Source of the DNA: Bradyrhizobium sp. LTSP885
GTDB taxonomy: Bacteria; Pseudomonadota; Alphaproteobacteria; Rhizobiales; Xanthobacteraceae
DNA length: 64,000 nt
Assembly: GCF_000938305.1 (NCBI RefSeq)
Contig: NZ_JYMT01000042.1
Coordinates: forward strand, 524,815-588,814
Direction: 5' to 3'
The notes below the pieces were generated by a model. It was given only the letters and a program-made list of their open reading frames with translations, did not search any database and had not been told where the DNA came from. Of this stretch, positions 7,210-15,389 are shown in pieces. The position numbers and the translations under genes are program-made. The stretch's first letter is position 1. Each line of letters opens with the position of its first letter.

Positions 7210-8499
7210 GTGTTATATCTGGAACTTGCGATCGTGGCGGTGCTGATCGTCGTCAATGGTCTGCTGTCGATGTCGGAGCTCGCCATCGTCTCGTCGCGCC
7301 CGGCGCGGCTTGCGGCCATGGTTGAGAAAGGTGTCAGAGGCTCGCGTCGCGCGCTCACCCTTGCCTCCAATCCCGGAAAATTCCTGTCAACGGTGCAGAT
7401 CGGCATCACGCTGATCGGCGTGCTGTCCGGCGCGTTCTCGGGCGCAACGCTCGGCCAGCGCCTCACGCAATGGCTGCTCGATATCGGGCTGTCGCCGGGC
7501 CTTGCCAACGCGCTCGGCGTCGGCCTCGTCGTCGGCGTGATCACCTATGCCTCGCTGATCATAGGCGAGCTGGTGCCGAAGCAGATCGCGTTGCGCGATC
7601 CAGAGGCGGTCGCGGTGAAGGCCGCGCCGGCGATGACGCTGATGGCAAAACTCTCGCTGCCGCTGGTGTGGCTGCTCGAACACTCCGGCAAGGCGCTGCT
7701 GTGGCTGCTCGGCCATCGCGAGGACGCGCAGGACCGGATCAGCGAGGACGAGATCAAGACGCTGGTAGTGGAGGCCGAGAACGCCGGCGTGCTGGAGCCC
7801 GGCGAAAAGGAGATGATTGCGGGCGTGATGCGGCTCGGCGACCTTCCGGTCGGCGCCGTGATGACCCCGCGCCACGAGGTCAGCCAGATCGACCTCGCCG
7901 ACCCCGCGCCCGAGATCCTGGCGACGCTGCAGAAGAGCAGTCACTCGCGCTGCGTGGTGTTCGACGGCAATCGCGACCACGCGCTCGGCATCGTGCAGGC
8001 CAAGGACGTGCTCGACGTCTATCTCGCCGGCCGCACGCCCGACATCCGCGCGCTGACGCGCGATGCGCCGATCATTCCCGAGACCGTGGATGCGCGCGAC
8101 GTGGTCGCGATCCTGCGCGATTCCGCCGTGCATATCGGCCTTGTGCATGACGAGTACGGCACCTTTCAAGGCGTCGTCACCAGCTTCGACATTCTCGAAG
8201 CCATCGTCGGCGCCTTCCACACCGAGGAAGGTCCGGCGGAGCCCGCCTATGTCAGGCGCGACGACGGCTCCTACCTGATCTCGGGCTGGATGCCTGCGCT
8301 CGCCTTCGCCGACCTGCTCCGCATCGCGCTGCCCTCGCCGCGGCCCTACCAGACCGCGGCCGGCTATTTGCTGCACGAGTTCGGCACGATTCCCAATGTC
8401 GGCGAGAAGATCACCGCGCAGGACTGGGACTTCGAGATAGTCGATCTGGACGGCCGGCGTATTGACAAGGTCCTGGTGAGCCGCGTGGAGGCGGCCTGA
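7210..8499 (+). CDS. CNNM/CorC-type membrane protein with CBS domains (hemolysin family)
   Basis: About 429 residues from the GTG at 7210. The N-terminal third is a DUF21/CNNM transmembrane domain (LELAIVAVLIVVNGLLSMSE, later GELVPKQIAL, a hallmark of the family). A cytosolic CBS pair follows (VGAVMTPRHEVSQIDL to YGTFQGVVTSFDIL), then a CorC/HlyC C-terminal domain. Members are linked to Mg2+/Co2+ efflux or general ion tolerance; the older name 'hemolysin' is not functional evidence. The frame is open far upstream, but that part has no membrane-domain homology and overlaps another small gene. AGGG lies before the GTG. Confidence 0.85.
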   Translation: MLYLELAIVAVLIVVNGLLSMSELAIVSSRPARLAAMVEKGVRGSRRALTLASNPGKFLSTVQIGITLIGVLSGAFSGATLGQRLTQWLLDIGLSPGLANALGVGLVVGVITYASLIIGELVPKQIALRDPEAVAVKAAPAMTLMAKLSLPLVWLLEHSGKALLWLLGHREDAQDRISEDEIKTLVVEAENAGVLEPGEKEMIAGVMRLGDLPVGAVMTPRHEVSQIDLADPAPEILATLQKSSHSRCVVFDGNRDHALGIVQAKDVLDVYLAGRTPDIRALTRDAPIIPETVDARDVVAILRDSAVHIGLVHDEYGTFQGVVTSFDILEAIVGAFHTEEGPAEPAYVRRDDGSYLISGWMPALAFADLLRIALPSPRPYQTAAGYLLHEFGTIPNVGEKITAQDWDFEIVDLDGRRIDKVLVSRVEAA

Positions 8500-8602
8500 C
8501 GTTGCGGCCCGGCCCCCCTGTTGATAACAGGCAGGAAAGCGAAACAGGCGGTCCTGCTGTGCTATCGGCATAGCTGTCCGAGCCAATCACGGAACTGATC
8601 CC

Positions 8603-9202
8603 ATGAAACTTACCCTCGTCGGCTCCCGCCATTTCGGCGTGACGACTTTGAACATGCTGCGCGAGCACGCCGTCGAGATCGCCAGGGTCGTCGTTCATGA
8701 CGGCGAGGACCGGCTGGCAGCGGCAGCCAGAGCTGTTGGCATCGAGGTCGCCGTGCAGGCCGATCCCAAGCTGGTGACGGCGTCCGAGATCGCGCCCGGC
8801 ACCGACCTGATCGTGACGGCGCACAGCCACGCCCGCGTCAGCAAGGAAGCGTTGACGGCAGCCCGGCTTGGCGGCATCGGTTACCATCCGTCGCTGCTGC
8901 CCCGGCACCGCGGGATTGCGGCGGTCGAATGGACCATCAACGAAGGCGACCCGATCGCCGGCGGGACCATCTACCACCTCGCCGACCGCATGGATGCCGG
9001 CGCGATCGCAGCGCAGGACTGGGTGTTCGTGAAGAAGGGCGAGACGGCGCGGGAGCTATGGGAGCGCGCGCTGGCGCCGCTCGGCCTGCGCCTGCTCGGA
9101 GAGGTCATCGATTACGCGAAAGCCTTCAAGACCCTGCCGGCAAAACCGCAGGATGAGCAGTTTGCGACCAAGGCGCCCAGCCTACCTGGCAGCAAGCATT
9201 AG
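8603..9202 (+). CDS. Formyltransferase family protein
   Basis: A 199-residue protein with the formyl_transf_N fold. The catalytic signature HPSLLPRHRG is intact, including the His used by methionyl-tRNA and glycinamide formyltransferases, and a conserved Asp follows in HLADRMDAGAI. It lacks the C-terminal domain of Fmt, so it is shorter than methionyl-tRNA formyltransferase and not a standard PurN. It probably transfers a formyl group from 10-formyl-tetrahydrofolate to an unknown substrate in the cytosol. Confidence 0.8.
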   Translation: MKLTLVGSRHFGVTTLNMLREHAVEIARVVVHDGEDRLAAAARAVGIEVAVQADPKLVTASEIAPGTDLIVTAHSHARVSKEALTAARLGGIGYHPSLLPRHRGIAAVEWTINEGDPIAGGTIYHLADRMDAGAIAAQDWVFVKKGETARELWERALAPLGLRLLGEVIDYAKAFKTLPAKPQDEQFATKAPSLPGSKH

Positions 9203-9398
9203 GTCCGGAACGGCCACATCCGGACACGCCCGCAAGCAAGCCTCCCATGCGATTTTTTCGTTCCGGGCCCGGAACCAGATTCACTATGATGTGTTTGAGT
9301 CCACAGGAACTTTCCTGGATTCTGCGGTGCAGCAAACTTTGGTCACATTGTGCCCGGATAAGCCGTGCCATCACACCAAAATTACGGGGAATTGATTC

Positions 9399-9755
9399 AT
9401 GCGTTCGAACCGCATCCGCGACCTGATTGCCTGCTCCCTCGCCGCTGCCGCCGTGCTTGCCGCTGCGCCTGTTTCCGCCCAGCAGCCCTATGATGGCCTT
9501 TGGCAGGTCACCGTCGTGACCAAGACCGGCAGCTGCGAACCGTCGGCCAGCTCGACCCTGACCGTGGCCGAGGGCAAGATCAGTGGTCCGGGTGCCGCAA
9601 TCTCCGGCACGGTGGGCAGCGGGGGACTTGTGCGAGTCTCGATCAATGGTGCATATGCGAACGGTCAACTCAATGGCAACTCCGGATCGGGGAAGTGGAA
9701 TGGGGCATCAGCTGGCGTACCGTGCAGCGGCCGATGGGAAGCGTCCCGTCAGTAA
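9399..9755 (+). CDS. Small secreted protein, hypothetical
   Basis: A 118-residue protein with a signal peptide (LIACSLAAAAVLAAAPVSAQ). The mature domain is Gly/Ser-rich and appears to be a beta-sandwich or lipocalin-like sheet (YDGLWQVTVVTKTGSC, with a second Cys near the C-terminus). GGGGAA precedes the ATG. The next gene begins inside its 3' end and resembles it in layout (secreted, 'GLW/GSW' start, beta-rich), so the two may be diverged tandem paralogues. Confidence 0.7.
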   Translation: MRSNRIRDLIACSLAAAAVLAAAPVSAQQPYDGLWQVTVVTKTGSCEPSASSTLTVAEGKISGPGAAISGTVGSGGLVRVSINGAYANGQLNGNSGSGKWNGASAGVPCSGRWEASRQ

Positions 9756-10269
9756 GATCAGCAGCGCGGCGGGAATTTTTGCCAGGGCGCGGCGGCCTGC
9801 ATTCGCAGCCGTCGCGTTTTTCATGACGGCCTTTTTCGTGACGGTCTTGGCGAGCACCGCCGGCCACGCTCAGTCGGGCCCGTTCGCGGGCCTCGCCGGT
9901 AGCTGGTCGGGCAGCGGCTCGGTCACGCTGGACGACGGGTCAAGCGAGCGGATTCGCTGCCGTGCAACCTACCGTGTCTCCGGCCCGACCATGGCCATGA
10001 CCCTCACCTGCGCCAGTGACGCCTACAAGTTCAACCTGGCAGCCGACCTGCAAGCTGAAGGCAGCGCAGTCACCGGCTCCTGGAGCGAGGCCAGCCGCAA
10101 TGTCAGCGGCAGCCTGCAGGGCCGCGGCGGCGGCGGTAACTTCCAGGTCGTCGCGAGCGCCCCGGGCTTCAACTCCGACATCTCGCTGCGCACCAGCGGC
10201 AACCGGCAATCGGTGACGATCAGGGCCGACAGCCAGTTCCGCGGCGCCAATATCACGCTGACGAAGTAA
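9700..10269 (+). CDS. Secreted beta-rich hypothetical protein
   Basis: About 189 residues from the ATG at 9700, overlapping the previous gene by 56 bases in another frame. The signal peptide includes the basic segment ARARRP followed by FAAVAFFMTAFFVTVLAS and AGHAQ; starting at the internal ATG near 9823 would remove the positive charges. The mature part (GLAGSWSGSGSVTLDDGS ... FRGANITLTK) is beta-rich, with two Cys. The fold is conserved in Bradyrhizobium, function unknown. A strong terminator follows. The exact start is uncertain. Confidence 0.65.
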   Translation: MGHQLAYRAAADGKRPVSKISSAAGIFARARRPAFAAVAFFMTAFFVTVLASTAGHAQSGPFAGLAGSWSGSGSVTLDDGSSERIRCRATYRVSGPTMAMTLTCASDAYKFNLAADLQAEGSAVTGSWSEASRNVSGSLQGRGGGGNFQVVASAPGFNSDISLRTSGNRQSVTIRADSQFRGANITLTK

Positions 10270-10286
10270 GTTCGACCCAGTCAAAG

Positions 10287-10321
10287 AAGCCCTCGGGATC
10301 GCGCGATTCCGAGGGCTTTTG
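10287..10321 (+). terminator. Rho-independent terminator
   Basis: AAGCCCTCGG (10287-10296) pairs with CCGAGGGCTT (10309-10318), followed by T residues. It ends the secreted-protein pair; its A/T flanks could also serve the convergent gene on the other strand. Confidence 0.85.
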
Positions 10322-10332
10322 TCTGCATGATG

Positions 10333-10530
10333 CTAGGCCGTCCGCGGCTTCGCGAGCTTCTCGGCGGTCTGCTGGATGTTGCGGGCCAGCAGCAGCGCCT
10401 GCTCCTTGTTGAGGATGAAGTCGTGCGCGCCCTTCGCCGTCTTCATCGAGATTACCATGATGTCGGGCTGATCATTGGGCCAGCCGGTCGCGAAGCCCGT
10501 GAGGAATTCCGGCTTTGTGAGATTGTCCAT
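10333..10530 (-). CDS. Small conserved hypothetical protein
   Basis: A 65-residue protein beginning MDNLTKPEFLTGFATGWPND. It contains a compact alpha/beta-looking core (PDIMVISMKTAKGAHDFILN) and a helical C-terminus. It lies 11 bases downstream of the RidA-type gene on the same strand and probably shares its transcript. The upstream open frame overlaps that gene and is rejected. No named family. Confidence 0.6.
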   Translation of the reverse strand: MDNLTKPEFLTGFATGWPNDQPDIMVISMKTAKGAHDFILNKEQALLLARNIQQTAEKLAKPRTA

Positions 10531-10541
10531 TGCAGTCAGTC

Positions 10542-10940
10542 CTATGTGGCAGGAACGAACGCGGTGACTTCGATTTCGACCTTGGCGCGCTGGTCGACCA
10601 GGCCGTCGATATAGAGCAGCGTCGAAGGCGGAAAATTGCGGCCGAGCGTCTCCTTCCACGCAGCCCCGATCCCGGTGCCCGCGGCTTCATATTCGCTGCG
10701 GCTGGTCAGGTACCAGGTCAGGCGAACGATGTGCTCGGGTCCCGCTCCGGCTTCGCTCAACAGCTTGATGATACGCTTCAGCGCGCTGCCGATCTGGGCG
10801 GCCATATCGGGTTGATACTCGCCCTTCTCGTCACCGCCGGTCTGCCCGGCCAGCACGATCCATTGGCCCGGGCCGTCGAAAGCGACGCCATGCGAGAAGC
10901 CGCGGGGTTTCGACCATTCGGCCGGTTGCAAAACACGCAT
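10542..10940 (-). CDS. RidA/YjgF family protein
   Basis: A 132-residue member of the RidA/YER057c/UK114 family. Members form trimers and hydrolyse reactive enamine/imine intermediates of amino-acid metabolism, or act in specific catabolic routes. Typical blocks are seen: SHGVAFDGPGQWIVLAGQTG near the N-terminus, a central Arg in HIVRLTWYLTS, and the C-terminal PPSTLLYIDGL...AKVEIEVTAF. Length is typical. Its substrate cannot be told from sequence. It heads a two-gene leftward unit. Confidence 0.88.
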   Translation of the reverse strand: MRVLQPAEWSKPRGFSHGVAFDGPGQWIVLAGQTGGDEKGEYQPDMAAQIGSALKRIIKLLSEAGAGPEHIVRLTWYLTSRSEYEAAGTGIGAAWKETLGRNFPPSTLLYIDGLVDQRAKVEIEVTAFVPAT

Positions 10941-10960
10941 GAGCAGATCCTCCTGATGAC

Positions 10961-11004
10961 TGTCATTCCGGGATGGCTCGTTTCATTTGCGCCCCGGAAT
11001 GATC
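10961..11004. repeat. REP-like palindrome
   Basis: TGTCATTCCGGG at the left faces CCCGGAATGATCA at the right, enclosing about 20 bases. It shares the 'GTCATTCCGG' end with the longer palindrome at 22711-22792. It lies between the divergent RidA and DMT transporter genes. Confidence 0.75.
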
Positions 11005-11130
11005 ACATATTCGAACGCTGCTTAGCACCGATTACCCGGACGACGCATCACCGCATCGGCGGAAATGCGCGTTGCAAATCCTCGTCAACTCGCCGATACC
11101 GGCCGTCCCCGCCTCACCTCATCCTCGGCC

Positions 11131-12003
11131 ATGGACCGCACTCCCTCAAAGACTCGCGCCGCGCTGTGGATGTCGGGTTGGCTATCGCTGATGTTGGTCA
11201 TGGTGGTGGCCGGCCGCGAGGCGACGCGCGAGGTGAACGTCTTCCAACTGATGGAAGTGCGCTCGGTGCTCGGCTTCCTGATGCTTTATCCGATGATCCG
11301 CATCAATGGCGGCTTCGCGATCCTGAAGACGGCGCGCCTCCATTTGCACATCGCGCGCAACCTGATCCACTATACCGCGCAAGTCGGCTGGTTCTACGCG
11401 CTGGCACTGATCCCGATCGGCCAGGTGGTCGCAATCGAGTTCACGATGCCGATCTGGACCGCGCTGCTTGCGGCAAGCTTTCTCGGCGAACGGATGACAA
11501 TCCCGAAGATCGCCGCGATCATGCTCGGCGTTGCCGGCGTGCTCGTGATCGTGCGCCCGGCCACCGGCGAGATCAATCCGGGACAGTTGATCGCGCTTGC
11601 CGCCGCTGTCGGCTTCGGCGTCTCGCTCGTCATGGTGAAATCCCTGACGCGGACCGAACAGGCAGTGGCCATCATCTTCTGGCTCTTGACGATTCAGGCG
11701 GTCGTGAGCTTCGTGCCAGCGCTCTACGTCTGGACTTGGCCACCGCTCTCGACGTGGGGATGGCTCGCAGTGATCGCGTCCTGCGGCACCTACTCACACT
11801 ATTGCATGGCCCGTGCCTTGCTGCACGCCGATGCGACCGTGGTGGTCCCGATGGATTTCCTGCGGGTTCCGCTGACCGCGATCGTCGGCTGGCTGGTCTA
11901 CGCGGAACGGTTGGATGCCTTCACAGTGCTCGGTGCCGCATTGATCCTCTCCGGCAACCTTTTGAACCTGAAGCCGAACGCACCGGTTTCAGCTCGCGCG
12001 TGA
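11131..12003 (+). CDS. DMT-superfamily (EamA) permease
   Basis: About 290 residues from the ATG at 11131. The protein is almost entirely hydrophobic, with around ten membrane segments in two EamA halves. Motifs such as PIWTALLAASFLGERM and the second-half equivalent PLTAIVGWLVYAERL are the ends of EamA repeats. It likely exports or imports a small metabolite across the inner membrane; the substrate is unknown. The frame opens 66 bases earlier, but those residues are not membrane-like. Confidence 0.85.
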   Translation: MDRTPSKTRAALWMSGWLSLMLVMVVAGREATREVNVFQLMEVRSVLGFLMLYPMIRINGGFAILKTARLHLHIARNLIHYTAQVGWFYALALIPIGQVVAIEFTMPIWTALLAASFLGERMTIPKIAAIMLGVAGVLVIVRPATGEINPGQLIALAAAVGFGVSLVMVKSLTRTEQAVAIIFWLLTIQAVVSFVPALYVWTWPPLSTWGWLAVIASCGTYSHYCMARALLHADATVVVPMDFLRVPLTAIVGWLVYAERLDAFTVLGAALILSGNLLNLKPNAPVSARA

Positions 12004-12196
12004 CCATGAATTAGCGGGCGATATGTGAGCTAGGTCACGCCACGCGATTTCGCGAGCCGATAACGTCGGGCTTTGGGAACGCCGCCTTTCACCGCCGGGT
12101 GCTTGCAATTTTTGCTGCGTGAAGTGCAGCTTTTTCGTGTAAACTGGCGCTGCTTTGCCGCCCAAGTCTATTTTCGATTCTGCCAGGGGATTTCAT

Positions 12197-13612
12197 ATGC
12201 GCACCCTCACCCTCATTGCGTCCCTGATTTGCGTAGCGCTGACCACGACCGCGGCGCAGGCCGAAAAACGGGTGGCCTTCGTGGTCGGCAACGGCGCCTA
12301 CAAGAACGTCACGCCGCTGCCGAACCCGACCGTCGACGCCAAGGCGATGGCCGGAGCCTTGCGCAATGTCGGCTTCGACGTCGTCGAAGGCTCCAACCTC
12401 ACCCGCGACAAGATGACGGAAAAACTGCTCGACTTCGGCAAGAAGGCGCAGGGCGCCGATATCGCGGTGTTCTACTATGCCGGCCACGGCATCGCGATCG
12501 GCGGCACCAACTATCTGTTGCCAGTTGACGCCGACATCAAATCCGAAATGGACGTCAAGCTTGGGGCCGCGATCAACATCGACCTCACGCTGGATCAGAC
12601 CATGAGCGATGCCAAGGTGAAGCTGGTGTTCCTTGATGCCTGCCGCGACAACCCGTTCGCCGCCAAGATCAAGTCGAACTCGGCGACCCGCAGCGTCAAC
12701 GTGCAGACCGGACTTGCCGAGATGAAGTCCGGCGAAGGCACCCTGATCGCATTCGCGACCGGCCCGGGCCAGACCGCGCTCGATGGTCAGGAAGGCACCA
12801 ACAGCCCGTTCACCCGCGCGCTGGTCGACAACATTGCCCAGCCGGGCATCGAGATCCAGCAGGCGATGACCAAGGTCCGCGCCCAGGTCAACGAGGAGAC
12901 CAACAAGGGACAATTGCCCTGGGGCCACACCAACCTGATCGGCGCGGTGTACCTCAACGGCGCGCCCGCTCCGGCCAATAGCGCAGCGGCCGCGCCATCG
13001 GCTCCATCAGCGGTCGCCGCGGCGCCGGGCTCTGACGTCGAACTCGAGTTCTGGCGCTCGATCAAGGACAGCAACAAGCCGGAAGAACTCAACGCCTATG
13101 TCTCCAAATACCCGAACGGCCAGTTCAAGCCGCTGGCGCTGGCGCGCATCGCGGCGCTTGAGAACGGGCCGAGCACCACCACCCGCAACCTGACCACCGG
13201 CGTCGATCCCGCGACCTTCAACGACGAAGCGAGCCAAGTCACCGAGGACCAGATCGGTCTCGACAAGGGCCAGCGCCGCGACGTGCAGCGCCGCCTCAAC
13301 GGCCTCGGCTTCGACACCAAGGTGACCGGCAAGTTTGACGAGACGACCCGCGCAGTGATCACGCGTTGGCAGGCCGCCCGCGGCTACCCGAAGAGCGGCT
13401 TCCTGAACAAGCTGCAGCACAAGGCCCTGCTGACCGAGATCGTCTCGACGACGTCGACGGCCAGCTCAGACGATGAGGATCGCCCTGCCCGCCGGCGCTC
13501 GAGCGGTGGCGGCGGAGGCGGTGGCGGCGGCCGTCACTATCACGGTGGCGGCGGCGATCCGGCCGGCGTCGGACGCTTCATGGGTGGCGTGATGGGCGGC
13601 ATCCTGCGCTAG
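12197..13612 (+). CDS. Secreted caspase-family (C14) protein with peptidoglycan-binding-like domain
   Basis: A 471-residue protein. The signal peptide (MRTLTLIASLICVALTTTAAQA) is followed by a caspase-like domain (residues about 25-250) with catalytic His97 in YYAGHG and Cys149 in DACRDNPF. A linker with the recurrent 'FWRSIKDSNKPEELNAYVSKYPNGQF' segment (first part cited) leads to a peptidoglycan-binding-1-like helical domain near residues 360-410 and a Gly/His-rich tail. Such orthocaspase/metacaspase proteins usually cleave after Arg or Lys. Export suggests a periplasmic role, but the target is unknown. AGGGGA precedes the ATG. Confidence 0.85.
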   Translation: MRTLTLIASLICVALTTTAAQAEKRVAFVVGNGAYKNVTPLPNPTVDAKAMAGALRNVGFDVVEGSNLTRDKMTEKLLDFGKKAQGADIAVFYYAGHGIAIGGTNYLLPVDADIKSEMDVKLGAAINIDLTLDQTMSDAKVKLVFLDACRDNPFAAKIKSNSATRSVNVQTGLAEMKSGEGTLIAFATGPGQTALDGQEGTNSPFTRALVDNIAQPGIEIQQAMTKVRAQVNEETNKGQLPWGHTNLIGAVYLNGAPAPANSAAAAPSAPSAVAAAPGSDVELEFWRSIKDSNKPEELNAYVSKYPNGQFKPLALARIAALENGPSTTTRNLTTGVDPATFNDEASQVTEDQIGLDKGQRRDVQRRLNGLGFDTKVTGKFDETTRAVITRWQAARGYPKSGFLNKLQHKALLTEIVSTTSTASSDDEDRPARRRSSGGGGGGGGGRHYHGGGGDPAGVGRFMGGVMGGILR

Positions 13613-13640
13613 ACGGCCCGCGCCACAATGCATCGACGGC

Positions 13641-13670
13641 AAAAAGCCCGGGATCGCTCCCGGGCTTTTT
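13641..13670. terminator. Bidirectional terminator
   Basis: AAAGCCCGGG pairs with CCCGGGCTTT, with an A-run before and a T-run after. It lies between the convergent caspase-like gene and the BrnA-like gene and fits termination from both sides. Confidence 0.88.
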
Positions 13671-13685
13671 GACATTGAGATGGTG

Positions 13686-13934
13686 CTATTTCCCCGCGGC
13701 CTTGCGCAAAGCCGTGTTGATCCGGTCCTGCCAGCCCGGACCGCCTTCCTGGAAGTATGCCAGCACGTCCTGGTCGATCCGCAGCGTGACCTGCTCCCGG
13801 ACGCCGGGCGCCGCTATCGTCACCGGCTTTGGCGGCGGTGCCTCCGCCACCTTGGTGGTGGCACGTTTGAAGGCGGCCTCAGCCTCGCTGCGGGCGTCGT
13901 TCAAGGTTCGCGGTCGCCTCGGCAGATCGGCCAT
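13686..13934 (-). CDS. BrnA-like antitoxin family protein
   Basis: An 82-residue protein. Residues about 45-80 (REQVTLRIDQDVLAYFQEGG, then WQDRINTALRKAAG) match the ribbon-helix-helix domain of BrnA antitoxins, which bind DNA and neutralise the BrnT ribonuclease toxin. No BrnT-like frame is adjacent, so it appears to be an orphan. It follows cysK on the same strand by 22 bases and may be part of that transcript. Whether it acts as an antitoxin or only as a regulator is open. Confidence 0.75.
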   Translation of the reverse strand: MADLPRRPRTLNDARSEAEAAFKRATTKVAEAPPPKPVTIAAPGVREQVTLRIDQDVLAYFQEGGPGWQDRINTALRKAAGK

Positions 13935-13956
13935 ATCTCAAGATTCCTTCAAAGTC

Positions 13957-14931
<975 letters not shown>

Positions 14932-14990
14932 CAAGCGGCTCCTGTGGTGGGAATGTGCAGGGAATGTGGGGTCATCCCTCATTAGAAGCA

Positions 14991-15006
14991 GCGCGTCATG
15001 ACGCGC
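14991..15006. promoter_or_regulatory. Perfect 16-bp palindrome in cysK leader
   Basis: GCGCGTCATGACGCGC is fully self-complementary. It lies about 60 bases upstream of the cysK start and overlaps the stop codon of a nine-residue reading frame. It could act as an operator or as an RNA hairpin. Confidence 0.5.
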
Positions 15007-15025
15007 AAGTGAGAAACCGCCGCAT
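14996..15025 (-). CDS. Possible nine-residue upstream ORF before cysK
   Basis: A short frame encoding MRRFLTCAS and stop, about 65 bases upstream of cysK and on its strand. It contains one Cys codon close to its end, and the stop codon overlaps a 16-bp palindrome. There is no Shine-Dalgarno motif. It is suggestive of a cysteine-sensing leader but may be chance. Confidence 0.25.
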   Translation of the reverse strand: MRRFLTCAS

Positions 15026-15060
15026 CCAGCGTTGGTTGCATTGCAAAATGAAAACCTGCG

Positions 15061-15086
15061 CAAATAACGTAAAACCTACGTATTTG
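15061..15086. promoter_or_regulatory. Candidate operator between cysK and zinc-ribbon gene
   Basis: CAAATAACGTA faces TACGTATTTG across five bases. The arms are perfect inverted repeats except for one inserted A in the left arm. It is AT-rich in GC-rich DNA, between divergent genes, and just upstream of a TATATA -10-like element at 15115-15120. This is the expected position of a regulator site, identity unknown. Confidence 0.55.
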
Positions 15087-15088
15087 TG

Positions 15089-15120
15089 TTGCGACAAGGT
15101 CAAACAATTCGGGCTATATA
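15089..15120 (+). promoter_or_regulatory. Possible promoter of zinc-ribbon gene
   Basis: TTGCGA (15089-15094) and TATATA (15115-15120) are separated by 20 bases, longer than optimal. The -10-like element is the only strong one between the candidate operator and the start codon at 15164. Confidence 0.35.
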
Positions 15121-15163
15121 CTTTCGTTAAGTAGCTGAGGTTCAGAACGCAAAGGAGGTCACG

Positions 15164-15379
15164 ATGCCAGCGCTTGCTGCAGTCCTGTCGACCGTCGCGT
15201 CCAGGCCCGATCCCCGCGGCAGCGAACTGCCGACCTGTCCGGTGTGCGCAGACTCCATGGTGGCGGCGGAAGCCTCCGCCTACCTCCATGACAATTTGAT
15301 CAGTTATCTCTGGACCTGCGACACCTGCGGTTATGGATTTGTGACCAAACACGCGGTGAAACCGATCGTCTGCAACTGA
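15164..15379 (+). CDS. Small zinc-ribbon-like protein
   Basis: A 71-residue protein with CPVC and CDTC pairs about 28 residues apart (LPTCPVCADSMVAAEAS ... YLWTCDTCGYGF), a classic zinc-ribbon layout. The consensus AAAGGAGG ribosome-binding site lies seven bases before the ATG. It is convergent with tgt (10 bases between the ends) and divergent from cysK. It may be involved in transcription or stress response, but no specific role can be assigned. Confidence 0.75.
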   Translation: MPALAAVLSTVASRPDPRGSELPTCPVCADSMVAAEASAYLHDNLISYLWTCDTCGYGFVTKHAVKPIVCN

Positions 15380-15389
15380 CGACCGCCGC

